64,000 nt of DNA from assembly GCA_001724265.1 (NCBI GenBank), contig MEDY01000022.1, positions 62,001 through 126,000 of the forward strand. The letters are read 5' to 3'. The translations under genes were made by a program, and so were the position numbers. The notes under the pieces are model-generated. The model did no database searches, was not told where the DNA came from, and saw nothing but the letters and a program-made list of their open reading frames with translations. Of this stretch, positions 1 through 12,800 are shown in pieces. The stretch is from Rhizaria sp. SCN 62-66. Its lineage: Eukaryota; Rhizaria, unplaced. The stretch's first letter is position 1, and every line of letters begins with the position of its first letter.

Positions 1-3000
1 CGCGCTCACGCTCAGCCTCAGCCGCGGCCTCAGCGGCGCCGGCGCGGGCGTTCACGACTTCCTCGACGCGCGCAGAGCGTGCGATGGCGAGCTGCGCCTC
101 GTTCTCGATCGCGCGCGCGCGGGCCTCCCCGTCAGCCTCTGCGCGGCGCGTGCGCTCCTCGCTGTGTGCGAGCACCTCCGCGCTCTGCGCTTGCTCGGAT
201 GCGATCCGGGAGCCAGCGCGCTTGACGTCGGCCTCGGCGGCCGCGAGCGCCTGCTGCAGCAGCTCGATCGCGCCCTCGCGCTTGGCCAGCATCGCGCGCA
301 CGGCCTCCAGCTCGGCGCGCGCGCGGTGCCCGGCCTCGGCGTGGTCGCTGCGCAGCGCCTCAACGAACGTGGCATGCTGCGCCTGCGCGTCCCGCAGCGC
401 GGCGGCCGAGTCCAGTGCGAGCCGCTCCAACCGCGCGGCCTCGTCGTCGCGCGCAGAGTCTGCGCGGGTCTCCCACACGCGCTTCTGGTCGACCAGCTCC
501 CTCGTCAGCGTCTCGACGCGCGTGTCGGCGGCCGCGGCGGCCTCGGTGGCCTGCGCAAGCCGCGTGCGCAGTTGCGCCTGGTCGGCCTCCATCTTGGCGC
601 GGCGCTGCTCCTCCTGCGCCAGCTTGCCGCGCGTCTCGGCCGCCTCGGCGCGCGCGGCAGTGAGCTTGCCCTCGAACGCGGCAGCGTCGGCGCTCGCGGC
701 CGCCGCGTCTGAACGCGCCTCCGCGACAGCGTGGCGTAGGCGCGTTGCCTCGTCGTCGCTGTTGGCGCGGGCGTGTGCGTCAATGCGAGCGCGCACTTCA
801 GCAGCCGCGGCGAGCTCCTTCGCGGCCTGTGTGGCGGCGGCGGCGGCAGCGGCGTCGGCAAGTGCGGCGTCGAGCTTGCTCTGCATTGCGCGCACGGCGG
901 CGCGCTCGCGCTCGAGCCCGGCGCGCGTGTCTTCGTGCGCGGCCTCCGCGGTCGCCACAGCGCGGCGCCAGGTGACCGCGGCCTCCGCCACGGCGGCCTC
1001 GCCGCGCGCGCGCTCCTCGGCCAAGGACTCGGCGAGGCGGTCGCGCTCGCGCCGGGCCTCCTCAGCGGCGGCCTGCGCGCGGCGCAGCTCCTGCAGGTGA
1101 GCGCGCGCAGCGGCGTCGGCGGTGTCGCGCGCCTCCTTGGTGGCGTCCTGCGCGCGCGCGTGCGCCTCCGTCTCGCAACGGCGCACCGACTCCTGCGCGG
1201 CGCGCAATGCGGCCTCAGCGGTCTCAGCGCGAGCGGTGGCGTCGGCCGCGCGGCGCAGCGCGTCGTCACAGCGGCGCTCAGCATCAGCCGCGGCGTCCGC
1301 GCGCTGGCGCTCCGAGCCCTCCTTGACTGCGGCGAGGCGCGCGGCGGCATCGGCGGCGGCGCGCGTAGCCAGGTCGAGCTTCTCCTGCATGTGCGCGACG
1401 GCTGTGGCGGCGTCAGCGGCTGCGGCGTCGACCTTGGCCTGCCACGCCTTCTCGCGCGCGCCCGTCGCAAGCGCGCTGCGCTGGCCCTCGGCCGCTGCGG
1501 CGCCCAGCGCGGCCGACAGCTCGGCGCGCAGAGTCTCTTGTGCGACCGAGCCCTGCGTCAGCAGCACGTCCTTGGTCCGGATCTCGGCCAGCGCCGAGTC
1601 AAGCTGCGCCTGCATCTGCGTGCGCGTCTGCGCCAGCGCCACGGTGGTATCGCCGAGCTGCTTCTTAAGCTCCTCACTGGCGCTCTGAAGGGCGGACATA
1701 CGGCGCTCGTGGCCCTCCGCCTCGCTGCTCTTGCGCTGGCGCTCGGCAGTCTCGGTCGCGAGCAGCGCTTCAAGCTCACGGACGCGCGTCTCGTGCTGCG
1801 CGCGCGTTTCCTTAAAGCGCGCGGCGGCCTTCTCGGCGGCGGCCTTGGCCTTGGCGACCTCGTCCTCGGAGGCCACCGCGCGCGCAACAGCGCTCTCGGC
1901 CTCGGCAGTCAGGCGCGCGAGCTCGGCCTTGACGGCGCGGTCGCAGCGGTCCACGTCAGCGCGCGCCTGCGCCGCGGCCTGCGCGCGCTCGTGCTCCAGC
2001 GCGCTCTCGGCGCGGTCTGCGCGCGCGCGCTCGCGCTCGGCCTCGGCAGCGGCGTCCGTAGCGGCCGCGCGCGCGGCGTGCACTGCGGCGGCGCCGTCGT
2101 TGATCTTGCCCCGCAGATTGTTGGCTTCGCGCTCCAAAGCCTCGACGCGCTCCTCGCGGCCCGCGGCGTCGCGGCGCGCGCTTTCGCGCTCGCGGGCAAG
2201 CTCGGTCGCGCTGCGCCGGCGCTCTGACTCGACCGCCGCGCGCGCCTGCGTCAGCTCGCCCGCCGCGGCCTCGGCCTGCGCCAGCGCTGCCTCGAGCCGG
2301 CCGCGCAGCTGCATTGTCGCTTCCTCAGTGGACGCCGACACGGCCTTGAACCGCGCGCTCGCAGTGGCCTCCGCAGCGGCGACGCGCTCCCGCGCGTTCT
2401 CGGCCGCGCGGTCCGCGTTCGCCTGCGCCGCCTGCGCCGCGGCGAGCGCCCGGTCGGCCTCTCCGCGGGCACGGTCCAGCGCCGTCTCCGCGGTCTCGGC
2501 GCGCAGCCGCTGTTCGCGCTCGCGGCCCACTGCGGCCTGCCGCTCGCGCGCTGCGACGGACACGTCCTCGGTCAGCCGCGCGACCTCGGCCGCCAGCGCC
2601 GCCGTCTCCTGCTCGCGCGCGCTCTGTGCGGCCGCCGCAGCGCGCTGCTTCTCCTCGGCGCGGCACGCGGCATCGTGGCGTTCGCGCGCCGTCTCCTGCG
2701 CGCGCACCAGCTCGCGCTTCGTCTCGTCGAGTGCGCGCTGCAGCGCCGCCGCGTCCCGCGTGTACTGCGTCTGCGCGGCGGCCAGCTCGCACTCAGCCGC
2801 CGTGCGCGCAGACCGCGCGTCAGACACGGCCCGCTCCAGCTCCTCGCAGCGCGCGCGCAGCTCGGCGGCGTCGTCGGCAGCCGCGGTGCTGCGGCGCGCC
2901 TCGAGGCCCAGCTCATGCTCACGCTCCTCGCGCACGCGCAGCAGCGACAGCTTCATGTCGTCGACCTGTGCCTGCAGCGCGCGCTCTGCCGTCTCGAACG

Positions 3001-6000
3001 TCGCGCTCGCGTCCATACGCTTTCGCTGCTCGGCGCGCACGCGCTGATCGCCCAGCTTCGCCGCTGTGCGCGCCTCTTCCAGCTGGCCCTTAAGCGTCGA
3101 CAGGGCCTCACGGTGCGCCGTCTCGAGCTTGTGCATGCCCGCACGCGCCGCGTCGGCCGTCGCGTTGAGCTCGGACATGAGCTCGTCCTCGCGCCGCCGC
3201 GCCGCCGCCAGCAGCTCCTCCTCGCGCCGCGCGAAGGCCGCGGTGAGGTTGCCGTGTCGCTCGCGGAACTCGGCGTCGAGCACGGCAGAGGTCTTGCCGG
3301 TGCTGGCGGCGAGGTCCAGGTGCGCCTGCTTGAGGTCGCGCAGCGCGTCCTCGGCAGCGCGCGCCTCGGCCTCGGCGCGCCGCACGCGGTCCGCGGCCTG
3401 CTGCTGTACCGTCTCCTGGCCGCCCCGGAGCGCGCGCGCCTCGTCCACGGCGACGGCGCGCGCGGCTGCCTCGCGGGCCAGCGCGGACCGCAGCTCCTCG
3501 CACTGCGCGTGCACAGCCGCGCACCGCGCTTCCATCTCACCCAGCCGCGCGTTGCGCGTGGCGAGCTCATCGCTGTGCTCCTTGGTCTTGGCCGCAAGCG
3601 CCTGTTCGCGCTCGCGGCGGAGGATCTCGCGCTCCTCGCGGCGCTTGGCCACCTCGCGCCGCTCCACGTCCTCGCGGGCCTTGCGCCAGTGCGCTACAAC
3701 GCGGCGCTCCTCGTCCGCGCGCGACACGGCCGCCTCCTGCGCCTGCGTCTTGGCCTCGAGCAGCGCGCGCTCGCTGGCGTCGATCACGCTGCGCACGCGC
3801 GCGTCAGCCGCAGCGAGCTCCTCCTTGTAGCTGCGCGAGAGGCGGGAGATCTCCTCTTCGTAGCCCACCTGCGCGCGCGCGCGGGCGTCGTCGCTGGCGC
3901 GGAGCCGGTCTTGCAGCCGCTCAACAAGCGCCTTGAGGTCGCCATCGTCGGCCCGCAGCTGCGAGCACTCCTCGTCCTTCTTCCTGTTGACCGCTAACGC
4001 CGCCGTCAGCGCGCGATCCTTGTCCGCCAGCGCGGCGCGCGCAGAAGCCAGCTCGGCGGCCGCGGTCTCGTCGCGCGCGGCGGCGGCGGCGCGCACACGC
4101 GCGGCGTCCTCGTCGCCGGTCTCGCGCTTGCTCTTGAGCTCTTGTGCGTACCACTGCAGCTTTTCCTCCAGCTCGGCGCGCACCGCAGCGGCGGCGGCCT
4201 GCGCCGTGTCGAGCTCACGCCGGTGCGCCGCGGCGACGGCCTCCATCTCGCGCGCGTGCGCCGCCGCGAGCACGCGGTGCGTGTTGACGCTGTCGTCGGC
4301 CAGCGCCACCGCCGCCTGCGTCTGGCTGCCCGAGAGCAGCGCGTGGAACTCCCCTGCGGCGCCCTCGCGCGCGCGCTTCTCCGTCTCCGCCGCCGCCACG
4401 GCCTCGGCGGCGCGGGCCTCGGCGGCGGCGGCGCGCCGCTGCATCTCCTCCGCATGCGCCGCGGCCTCGGCCAGCGAGGCGTAGGGGCCCCGCGCGACGT
4501 CCTGCGCGGCGGCCTCGGCGCGGGCCAGCGCGGCGCGCGCGCGGGCGCAGTCCTCCCGCTCGCGCTCGGCGGCGCGCTGGGCGCGCGACAATGAGGCCTC
4601 GAGGTCGACGATGACGGCTCGCAGGTCGAGCACCTCGATGCGCGCGGCGTCCAGGTCCAGCATGTCGGCAACCGAGCCGGACGCGGAGCCGATGGCGGCC
4701 GCGGAGGACGCGGCGGCGGCGACGGCGGCCGTGGCGGCCGCGACGGGGTTCAGCAGGAACGAGACGTCGGCGTCGGCGTCAAGGTCGGCAGCAGAGCTCG
4801 ACGCGGCTGCTGTGGTAGATGTCTGCAGTGAGTTGGAGGCTGAGCTCTTAGCGCTGCCGCTCGTGCTGGACTGAGGACCAAACGAGTTTGCAGCGGCCTT
4901 GTTCGCGCGACTGTGGGAAGAACGACCCACAGTAGCCTTAGTGGCAGTGGACGCTTGGGTGGGAGCGTTCAGGAATGTGTTGTCCTCGTCGTCGTCATCG
5001 TTGTTATTGTTGTACTCGATTCCGCCGTGGACGTCAGTGTAATACGCATAGGCAGGGTTGCTTACAGCCGCGGTCATAGCCGGGGGGCCAAAGGCGCGGA
5101 CACTGGGCCGCACAGCAGGCGCAAACGCTGCCGTCCCAGCTGGCTTCAAACCAGCATTAAGAGAGCCACTCGCAAGGCTTGCTGCGTCGTGGTTGGCGAG
5201 GAAAACGTTATCGTAGCTGTCGTCCGTGGCGTACTCACCAGAGCTGTTGCCGTCACTGCCGGGAGCGTTCGAGTCGCTACTGCTGCTGCTGACGCCGTCT
5301 TCGTTCAGTGTGGTCACAGTTGCCTTCGCAACACCGCTATTGCGGTAGGCGGCGACGCCTGCTGCGAGGTCTTCGTCTTCCTCGTCGTCATATTCGCCGT
5401 CATTGGCAAATTTAGACATGAAGTCACCGTTGTAGCTGCTAGAGCCATCACCACGAGCTGCCGCAGCGGCAGCGCGGGTCGCGTACTTGTCATTCGCCGC
5501 GGACACAGGACGGTTGGTAGAGTACTCTCGCACGAACGCAGACAACGAGCCGGCATCGCTGTCTTTCGCAACTTTCCCAGCAGCAGCTATAGAGGCAGCG
5601 CGCGGCGCAGAGTAACGCGCGTTAATCTCCGCCGCGGCGGCCGCAGTCGCTGCGTCCAAACTGCTGCGGCTGTGGGTTGCAATGCTGCTGGTTCCTTCGG
5701 TGGAGTAAAAGAGCCCGGGGGGTCCGCAGAGCGCGTGCGTGCCCGCGGTCGCCGCGGAAAAGGTGCGCAGCGCGGCGGCTGTCTCGGGACAGTCGGCCTC
5801 GAAGTCGGTTTCGCCGGGCGCGAGCCGCGGGAAGTGCTGCGACGGCGCCGACGTGGGGTGGGGCTTGACGTGCACAGAGGCGGCGAGCTTGCCGATCTGG
5901 GCCGCGTAGAAGGCGCTGCTGCGGGCCGTCGAGTCAGCGTTCGACGACGCGGGCGCGGGCATAAACGGGAGGCGCGCGCTCGAGGTGGATGAGGCTGACG

Positions 6001-6197
6001 ACAGCGAGGCAGGGGGGCCGGCGCGGAGGGAGCGCTGGATGTCGGCCAGCAGCGTGTCGATGTCTGGGAGGCGTTGAGCGACATAAAACAAGAAATATGT
6101 CATAAGTGACTGCAGTATATGAAATTAAAACAAGTTGGGTTAGCGTGATAAATGAATTTCGTTTCTCCGTACCAGTCGATCCGGAGGAGTGCGACAT
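1..6197 (-). CDS. Giant coiled-coil protein, C-terminus outside window
   Basis: Two exons: 6197-6173 and 6063-1, running off the window start, so at least 2,029 codons are visible. The start is ATG at 6197 (MSHSSGST). A 109-bp intron (6172-6064, GTACGG...CCCAG) joins in phase to DIDTLLADIQRSL. A later ATG at 6103, inside that intron, is also in frame and is the fallback start. Residues up to about 450 are Ser/Ala/Asp-rich and look disordered. From about 475 to the window edge the chain is an almost unbroken heptad-like coiled coil of Ala, Glu, Arg, Gln and Leu (for example LQRALDETKRELVRAQE), over 1,500 residues. Such rods occur in golgins, centrosomal proteins and myosin tails, but no motor or targeting domain is visible, so the function is unassigned. 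The frame was checked by direct translation of 6064-4700 and by samples further on; a full-length check was not done. Confidence 0.75.
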
Positions 6198-7096
6198 GAC
6201 AGTCAGGAGCAGGTGTCTCCGCTCTGGGCACTAGGATGAGAGTCTGATCAAGGTGATGTCAGGGTTTCAGAAGTGTACGGCAAGGTCTAAGCAATAAAAG
6301 CGGATACAATTTGCATGATTAGTCGCGGGTAACATGAATACATTTCGTCTCAATGAGTATCCATGTTGGTTAGCAGTGGCAAAATGATGATTACAAGCCA
6401 GAGCGAGGAGGGCGGGAATCAGACAGAAATATGTCTCATACAAGGCTAGTCGACCGTCAGCAGGATTTTCACAAAAGTATACAATATCCCTGCTAAATGA
6501 GCCCCAGGTTCTTAATTTAACATTGCATAACAATGCGCATACCGGCCATGATTTCAAATCTTAACATGCCCCAAATTCGAAAGTTGTTGTGGCGCGACGA
6601 CGAAGTCAAACGCACGGTTCGCAAAAAATCTCCAGCCACCACAACGACAGACACGACAACAAGACTCGTGGCCTCGATATTTCCGATCATGCCAAGACCC
6701 ATACCATCCGCTAAACGATCTGTCATTGATATTATTTAATTGCCAGCGTTTTATGGTAGATATATTCTATTATCAGAGACTTACGAAACGCTGGGAACCA
6801 TTCGATGCAGAAGCTTTTCTGTAGATTGAGTTTTGCCTGTCTGAGTGACGATGTCACGCCCTAAGAATGACCCCAGTGACCATGTCTCCGAAGATCTATC
6901 CTCACCAATCTTTGCATCCCGTAAAACCACATTGCGTCTAGCTTTTACCGCAACTCATATTTCACCAGAGACGTAAACGGACCACAATCACTGGTCTGAT
7001 TCATCCCTACCACACCTCTTGAAACCACACCCTTCTTGTGTGTGATCTCCAACACTCCACAGCCGTCACAGCCGCACCAGCCGCATCTCACATATC
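6198..7096. other. Divergent intergenic region
   Basis: AT-rich gap between the diverging starts of the coiled-coil gene and syntaxin-16. It should hold both promoters. I see no TATA box I trust, no RNA gene and no convincing coding region; open frames of 60-96 codons here lack protein-like composition. The last 90 bases before 7097 are C/A-rich and probably form the syntaxin 5' UTR. Confidence 0.6.
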
Positions 7097-8235
7097 ATGG
7101 CGACCCGCAACTTGACGAAGAAGTTTGAGGGCATCCGCGCACAGTGCCGCCTGTCCTCGGTGTCGAACCGGCAGACCGACTGGGACAACGGCTCCACCGA
7201 GGGCCGCGGCTCGCTCCTCTCGCACCAGGAAGACTCCGTACGTCGCCCTTGCTCACCACGGATTCATTTATTCGCATTCATGCGATATTCAAGTGCCAAT
7301 GAGTTTATACTACATTATCTCATTTTATTGGCACCTTTCTTGCTCACTTGTTTTTCCACCGTCTTTCTCTATCCTTCTCATCGCACACTTGCGTACTATA
7401 TCTTCCCCCTCAGGCCGCCGCCGGCCCCGGCTACGGCCTGGCACCGTCCCTGCCGCCTAAGTGGGTAGACGTCGTGGACGAGATCCACGAGGACTTTGCC
7501 AAGATCAAGGACACGATGGCACAGCTGCACGACCTGCACTCGCGCCGCCTCAAGGTCACTTTCGGCGGCGACGAAAACGCACAAGAGGCCGCCATCGACA
7601 ACGCGACAGTGGTTGTAACCGGCCACCTGCGCTCGGCGGAGACCAAGATCAAGCAGATTGCGATGATCGGCAACGACGGCACGCAACAGCTGTCCAAGGC
7701 CGAGTGCGACGTGCGCCTCAACGTCATGCGCAACCTCGGCACCGAGCTCTCGACGCTCTTTAAGACCTTCCGCTCGGGCCAGAAGGACTACCTTGCCAAG
7801 CTCAAGTCGCAGCAGAGCGTTGGCAACGACCTGTTTCGCGAGGTCAACGACGCGGGCTCCTCCGCGGCGGCCCGCGGGACGGGCAACATCGACGATGCGC
7901 TGGACCAGGGGCTCAACGAGGAGCAGGTGATGCAGCTCAAGGAGCTGGAGGAGCGGTCCGACGAGCGCGAGCGCGAGATCATCCACCTCGTGCAGTCGAT
8001 CAACGACCTGGCGTCGCTGTTCCAGGAGCTCAACGTGCTCGTCATCGAGCAGGGCACGGTGCTGGATCGCATCGACTACAACGTTGAGCAGACGCTCGTG
8101 CGCATGAAGGAGAGCAACGTGCAGCTGCAGAAGGCGGACGACTACTCGAAGAAGACGCACACGCTTAAGTGCATTGCAGTGCTCATCATTGTTATCATTC
8201 TTGAGCTTATCATTATCGTCTCTAAGCACTCATAA
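7097..8235 (+). CDS. STX16: Syntaxin-16/Tlg2 family Qa-SNARE
   Basis: Two exons, 7097-7237 and 7414-8235, give 320 residues. The intron starts GTACGT and ends CCCTCAG. Syntaxin-16/Tlg2 is the Qa-SNARE of the trans-Golgi network and endosomes, and works with the SM protein Vps45. The N-terminus MATRNLTKKF matches the family's short N-peptide that binds Vps45. LPPKWVDVVDEIHEDFAKIK matches the conserved start of the Habc region. The SNARE motif includes SINDLASLFQELNVLV, with Gln at the zero layer, followed by IEQGTVLDRIDYNVEQ, nearly the same as in animal syntaxin-16. A single C-terminal membrane anchor (about 20 hydrophobic residues) ends in VSKHS. Length fits the family. The stop is TAA. Confidence 0.95.
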
Positions 8236-8736
8236 GCATTGTCGCTTTAGATGTCTGTATCTTTTGTTAAAGTTTATATTGCTCAAGTTTTTGTTCTGGT
8301 ATAGTCGAAGTAATTACAGTAATTACTGAAAAATACACAATTGTATTGTTGATCGCAAAGAAGATGATCACGTTGAAGAGAGCCATTGTAGTGTCTCGAA
8401 GCGAATCGAACATCACTGTTGCAGGCGCAAGTGGTAGATTCTACAAGGCGAACCAGTCTCATGTCGATGATACTCACTGGTATTATAATATGAGGCAGCT
8501 TAACAAGAAGTTTTGCGGTGCGTGAAGTTTCAAGTAGCTTGGAATGCGGATGTGTTGTCTTGTTTGGTGTGGTTGTAGTTCGATTTTGCGTTTGTGGTGA
8601 GGGCGACAGAAAACTGGGGTAGAAGCAGGTATGGATGTGAAGCGAAAGTTTAGGTGAATAACACGTTTGATTTCTTTTGTTTCAGGCCTGCTAACTGTTT
8701 ACCCATTTTATCTTTATTTATTTTAGGAACAACTCA
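8236..8736. other. Intergenic region
   Basis: AT-rich gap holding the syntaxin-16 3' end and the promoter of the small gene. A pyrimidine tract ending TTTTAG at 8721-8726, just before the ATG at 8737, resembles a 3' splice site, so a 5' UTR intron is possible. I could not identify its donor. Confidence 0.4.
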
Positions 8737-9206
8737 ATGCCTTACGTTGCTACTCTCCGGGTACGTTGAGATCTCTTATTTTTTATGTCAGTCCGTTTCT
8801 TCACTGTTTCACCTACTTGCTCACTTGGGAATCTTCTTCTTCTCTGCACTTTCTAGATTGGTATGGGCTACAACGGCAACGCCGCTCTTTAGACCTACAT
8901 TAGCGACGCTGTTAAACGTGGTCAGATCAAGGAGTCCGGTGGCGTTATGAAGAAGGTACGTCACTTTGCGTTATCCCTTGTGTTTCTGTTTGCCATTCTT
9001 GAGGTTTCATCATCATGCTGCGTGAGCTCGCTCTTGTTCATCCATTGCTCTGAACTCATAATTGTTTATTGCTTCTGACTCTGTTGTAGGGCGTCTTTGT
9101 CCACTTTCATGACGAGGACTCTGGCGAGTCTGACGTCAAGGAGATCTCCAAGCTCACCGTGCCCGAGGCTGTGGCTCTCTTCGCCACCTTCGATATCGAG
9201 ATCTAA
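8737..9206 (+). CDS. Small unknown protein (79 aa) with an in-frame TAG
   Basis: Three exons, 8737-8760, 8857-8955 and 9090-9206, all phase 0. Both introns begin GTACGT and end CTAG or GTAG. The product starts MPYVATLR and continues IGMGYNGNAAL, then a TAG codon (8890-8892, residue 20), then TYISDAVKRGQIKESGG. It ends in TAA. Three clean exon junctions with the genome's own splice signals, and protein-like composition throughout, argue that this is a real gene and that the TAG is read through. I do not recognise the family. It has no signal peptide, membrane segment or cysteine. It could be a pseudogene if TAG is a true stop here, but exons after the TAG look intact. Confidence 0.65.
8890..8892 (+). 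other. In-frame TAG, probably sense codon
   Basis: Codon 20 of the small three-exon gene, between Leu and Thr codons. Translation continues for 59 codons over another intron to TAA. Confidence 0.6.
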
Positions 9207-9801
9207 GCGCCGAGCGGTGTTTCTACGTCAAAAGACATCATGCGTTGGCAGGTATCTTTTTTCACTTCGTGATCCGCTGATGGCGTTTGCGCCATGAGCT
9301 TTATCCGGGTACTGAGTCGAAACACCACGCTTTGAGCATGCTTTGTTACGTTTACTCGCCATCCCCCATAATCAAATACATGATATGAGTTTTTTGCAGT
9401 TTACTGAAATTTCGGAACAAGTATGTTCTTTTATATGAAAATTCACGATGAACATTTCAATTTATCTCTTACACAAGTGTCCCAACTGTTGCTTTCTTGA
9501 TGCGTAGGCTAACCAGCAGATAATCTAAGTTTAACTGTTAACACGAACTCGTACTTATGATCAATCATATTGCTACTGCCATATGTCTCTTGTCGTCAGG
9601 CGCAGCAGCATTCTCGCTGTCGGCTTCAGTCACCAACCCGGAGGCAGCCTTTATATTGTAAGCATCCGTGCCAACAGAAAAACCATTGCTTATTGCGAAT
9701 GATGGAGAAGAGCATGACATTGCTTCAATAATCTACGTATCTTGTATTAAATAAACTAAAGCGGAAATACATATCTACCAATTTGTTTGTGAATTCACCG
9801 G
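9207..9801. other. Convergent intergenic region
   Basis: AT-rich gap between the 3' ends of the small gene and the helicase. No gene or RNA seen. Confidence 0.6.
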
Positions 9802-12800
9802 TCACTTTTTCTTATTCTTGTCGTCGTCCTTCTTCTTCTGCTGCGAGTGCCCTCCCGCCTCCGCGAGCCGCTCCTTGGCCTTGTCCAGCGCGCGCTTGCG
9901 CTCCGCCTCGCTCAGCGGCTTCATCGCCGCCGACCCCGCAAAACGGGACCGAGCGCGCTCGGCCTCGGTCGCGCTGCCCACGGTGCCGCTGCCCCACCCG
10001 GGCTTGTCGGCAGCGCGCACTACACTGGCCGTCGCGTTCGCGATCGCCGTCGCGCGGTTCGCCACCTCGGCGTCTCGCTCGCAACCGTGGAACAGCGGGT
10101 TGCGGTGCTCCACGCAGTACTCGCGCCGGCAGTGCTGGCACGGGTACCGGTTGTAGCTGCTCTTGGTCTTGCAGCCCGCAAGGCCGCACTGGCCGACGCG
10201 GAGCTCAGACAACACAGCGTCGATGTCGTCGTCATCGTCTGTGTTAGCCTTCTTTTTGCCAGACTTGTTCTGACTTGCCTTACTCGACGCCGCAGTATCT
10301 ACAGGCTCGTCGGCGTTGCTAGATTCAGGAACTGCCGCGACAACAGGGAGCGCGAGCAACGGGTGCGACAGCGGCCGACTCGGGTCACTCGGAACCAACG
10401 AACTAGAGACAGCAGAGGATGCCTGCTGGCGGATCGTGTAGCCAAGGCGGGACACGCCCTCAGCAGCGCCGGGCGCAGAGCCCAAGGCGCCGCCGCCGGT
10501 GAAACGGGACGCAACGGGTTTCGCTGCCACAGGCACAGCGGCTGGGGCAGGCTTTGCAGCGGGCTTGTGACTCGTTGCGATCGCAGTAGGCTTGGTAGCA
10601 GAGACTGGAGCAGGAGCGAGAGCGGCGGGTTTCGCAGTCGGTTCGGGGACAGAGGCTGGAGCGGTTTTAACGGTAACATCAGAGCTGTTCTCCTGGGCCT
10701 GTAATGTTACTAAGGCAAGCTGCTTCTCTTTAAGCTTCGCGAGGAACAGAGGACCCGCAGTGGGCTCCCCGACACTGGCACCGATGACGACAAACTGCAC
10801 CACAGGCGACCGATGCTCCTCCGCAGTGTGAGCTGCGTTCGCGCTATTTGCTGCAGCGGCAACGCCAGCGCGCGCGCGCAGCGACAGCGCCGCGTCGACC
10901 GCAGTGTTCATGTCTGCGTCGCTCTTGACCATGCGGCCGCGGTGCGTGACCTTGAGCACGCCAGCGGGAACCCCCGTCTGCGCAGAGACGCTGTGCAGAA
11001 ACTCACCGAAGTTAAGCCGCGTGACTGGGGCGTGGAAGAAATAAGCCGAGTCAGAGTCGGTGCCTTGCAAAGAGAGCGAATGCGCCGCGGCGTACTCGGC
11101 TGCTGTGACAGCCGAGACTGACACAGCGGAAGTTGCTGCGTTGGCTGTCGCAGCAGCTGATACTGCAGCGATAGCAGGGATCGCGCTCAGACTGCCCGCG
11201 TTATCACTACTCTCGCTGCTGCTGATGACCTGCTTCGCAGTCGAGATCAAGTCGCAGCGCTCATCGACCACAAAAGGTGCCCACGGCGCGGCATCAGCGT
11301 CCTCTGCAGCGGCCGCTTCAAGACAACTGCTGACGCCGCCGGCGCCCACTGCCACGCCGGCGTAGGTGCAGCCGTTGGGCAGCGGCACGCGAGCCAACGC
11401 AGCGTTTGAGAGTCCTACCTGCGTGTTAGCCTTGGCGGACTTCTGGGCCGCCTTCTGCTCCTTGGTGACAGGGCCGGCGGCCGAGGGCGCAGTGTACCAG
11501 GAGCTCTTGCCCTTAGAACTCGCACCAGTAGCCGCTGCGTTGGTTCCATCAACAGATCCAGATGTCTGAACAGAAATCGCGTTGAAGCTCGAGACTGCGA
11601 CAGAGATGTCTTCGACTAACACAATGTCGTTCTTGACAGACTCTGCGGCCGCCGCAGCCACAGATGCCGCTGACGCCGTCGCTGCCGCGGCAGCAACGGC
11701 AGCTGCAGCCTCCGCAGCCTCCTCCGCGGTGGCGCAGCGGCGCGGCGCCGAGAGCGGGACCGTGAACTTGAGCTTCCCCCAGGCGACCTCTGCGTACGGC
11801 ACGAACGACACGGCGCGCTTTGCAGCCGCCGCGGCCGCAGCGGGGTCGGGGGACTGCGGCGGGCGCAGCGGCAACTGGCAGAGGCTGCCCAACGCAGCCG
11901 CTGCGGCGCGCGTGACCGTGGCCGGCGGCGGGGGAGTCGCAGGGCGTGCGGCCCGCGCGGCGGCATCGGCGGCGGCGCGCTTGGCGGCAGCGGCCGCCTC
12001 GTCGGCGAGACGCTGCTGGTCGGCGGCGGCGGCAACGGCGGCGAGCGCGGCAGCGGCGTTGTAGACGGGGACCTCGGTGTAGCCTTCGTCTCCGGCGGCC
12101 TCGGCCTCGGCGTGCCGCTGCTGCCACTCAGGTACCGCGGGCTCCTTGAGCATAGAAGTTGCATAAGCGGCGGATACAGCAGTGGAGTTAGTTGCTGTTG
12201 CAGAGACGTCAGTCGGAGCATCCTCCGGTTTAGACGTAGCATCGCTAGACACAGGCTCAGGTGTTGACACCGAAGCCTTGCTTGTTGCATTCAGCGCAGT
12301 CGTTGCAGCGGCAGCCATATCGACAGCTTGCTGCACCTTACTCTTCGCCGCATCGTAAGCAGCTGTCTCTTTGCTACTGTCTGCGTCCTTGCTCTTATCC
12401 TTATCGGAGAGAAAGCTGCCGTCCATCACAAACAGCTCGTCTGCAGTACGCACCTGGCCGTGCTTTTGCGAGTACTCGACAATGCCTTCGAGGAACTCAG
12501 AACAGCCGATCGTGTCGGAGTCACCCACGACGACGATGGCGCGCTTGGCACGGGTGATAGCGACGTTCATGCGGCGCTTGTCCTCCAGGAAGCCAACCTC
12601 GCCGTGCTCGTTGGAGCGCACCATCGAGACGAGGACCAGGTCCTTCTCGCGGCCCTGGAAACCGTCGACGGTGCCGATCTCGAGCCCCTCGGCGATAAAG
12701 GGCGCCAAGTACGCGCTGGCCTTGAGCAGGCGCACCTGCGCGCGGTAGGGCGTGATAACCGCCACACGCGACGGCAGCAGGTTGAACGACAAAAAGTGCA

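Noticed and set aside
84-3997. Long plus-strand open frames (up to 440 codons) across 84-3997
   Set aside because: They are antisense shadows of the coiled-coil gene. Their Arg/Ser/Ala-rich composition comes from GC-rich codons read backwards; the minus frame gives a proper heptad pattern.
6267-6739. Small open frames in the 6198-7096 gap
   Set aside because: They overlap on opposite strands, are under 100 codons, and lie in AT-rich sequence with no splice links or recognisable motifs.
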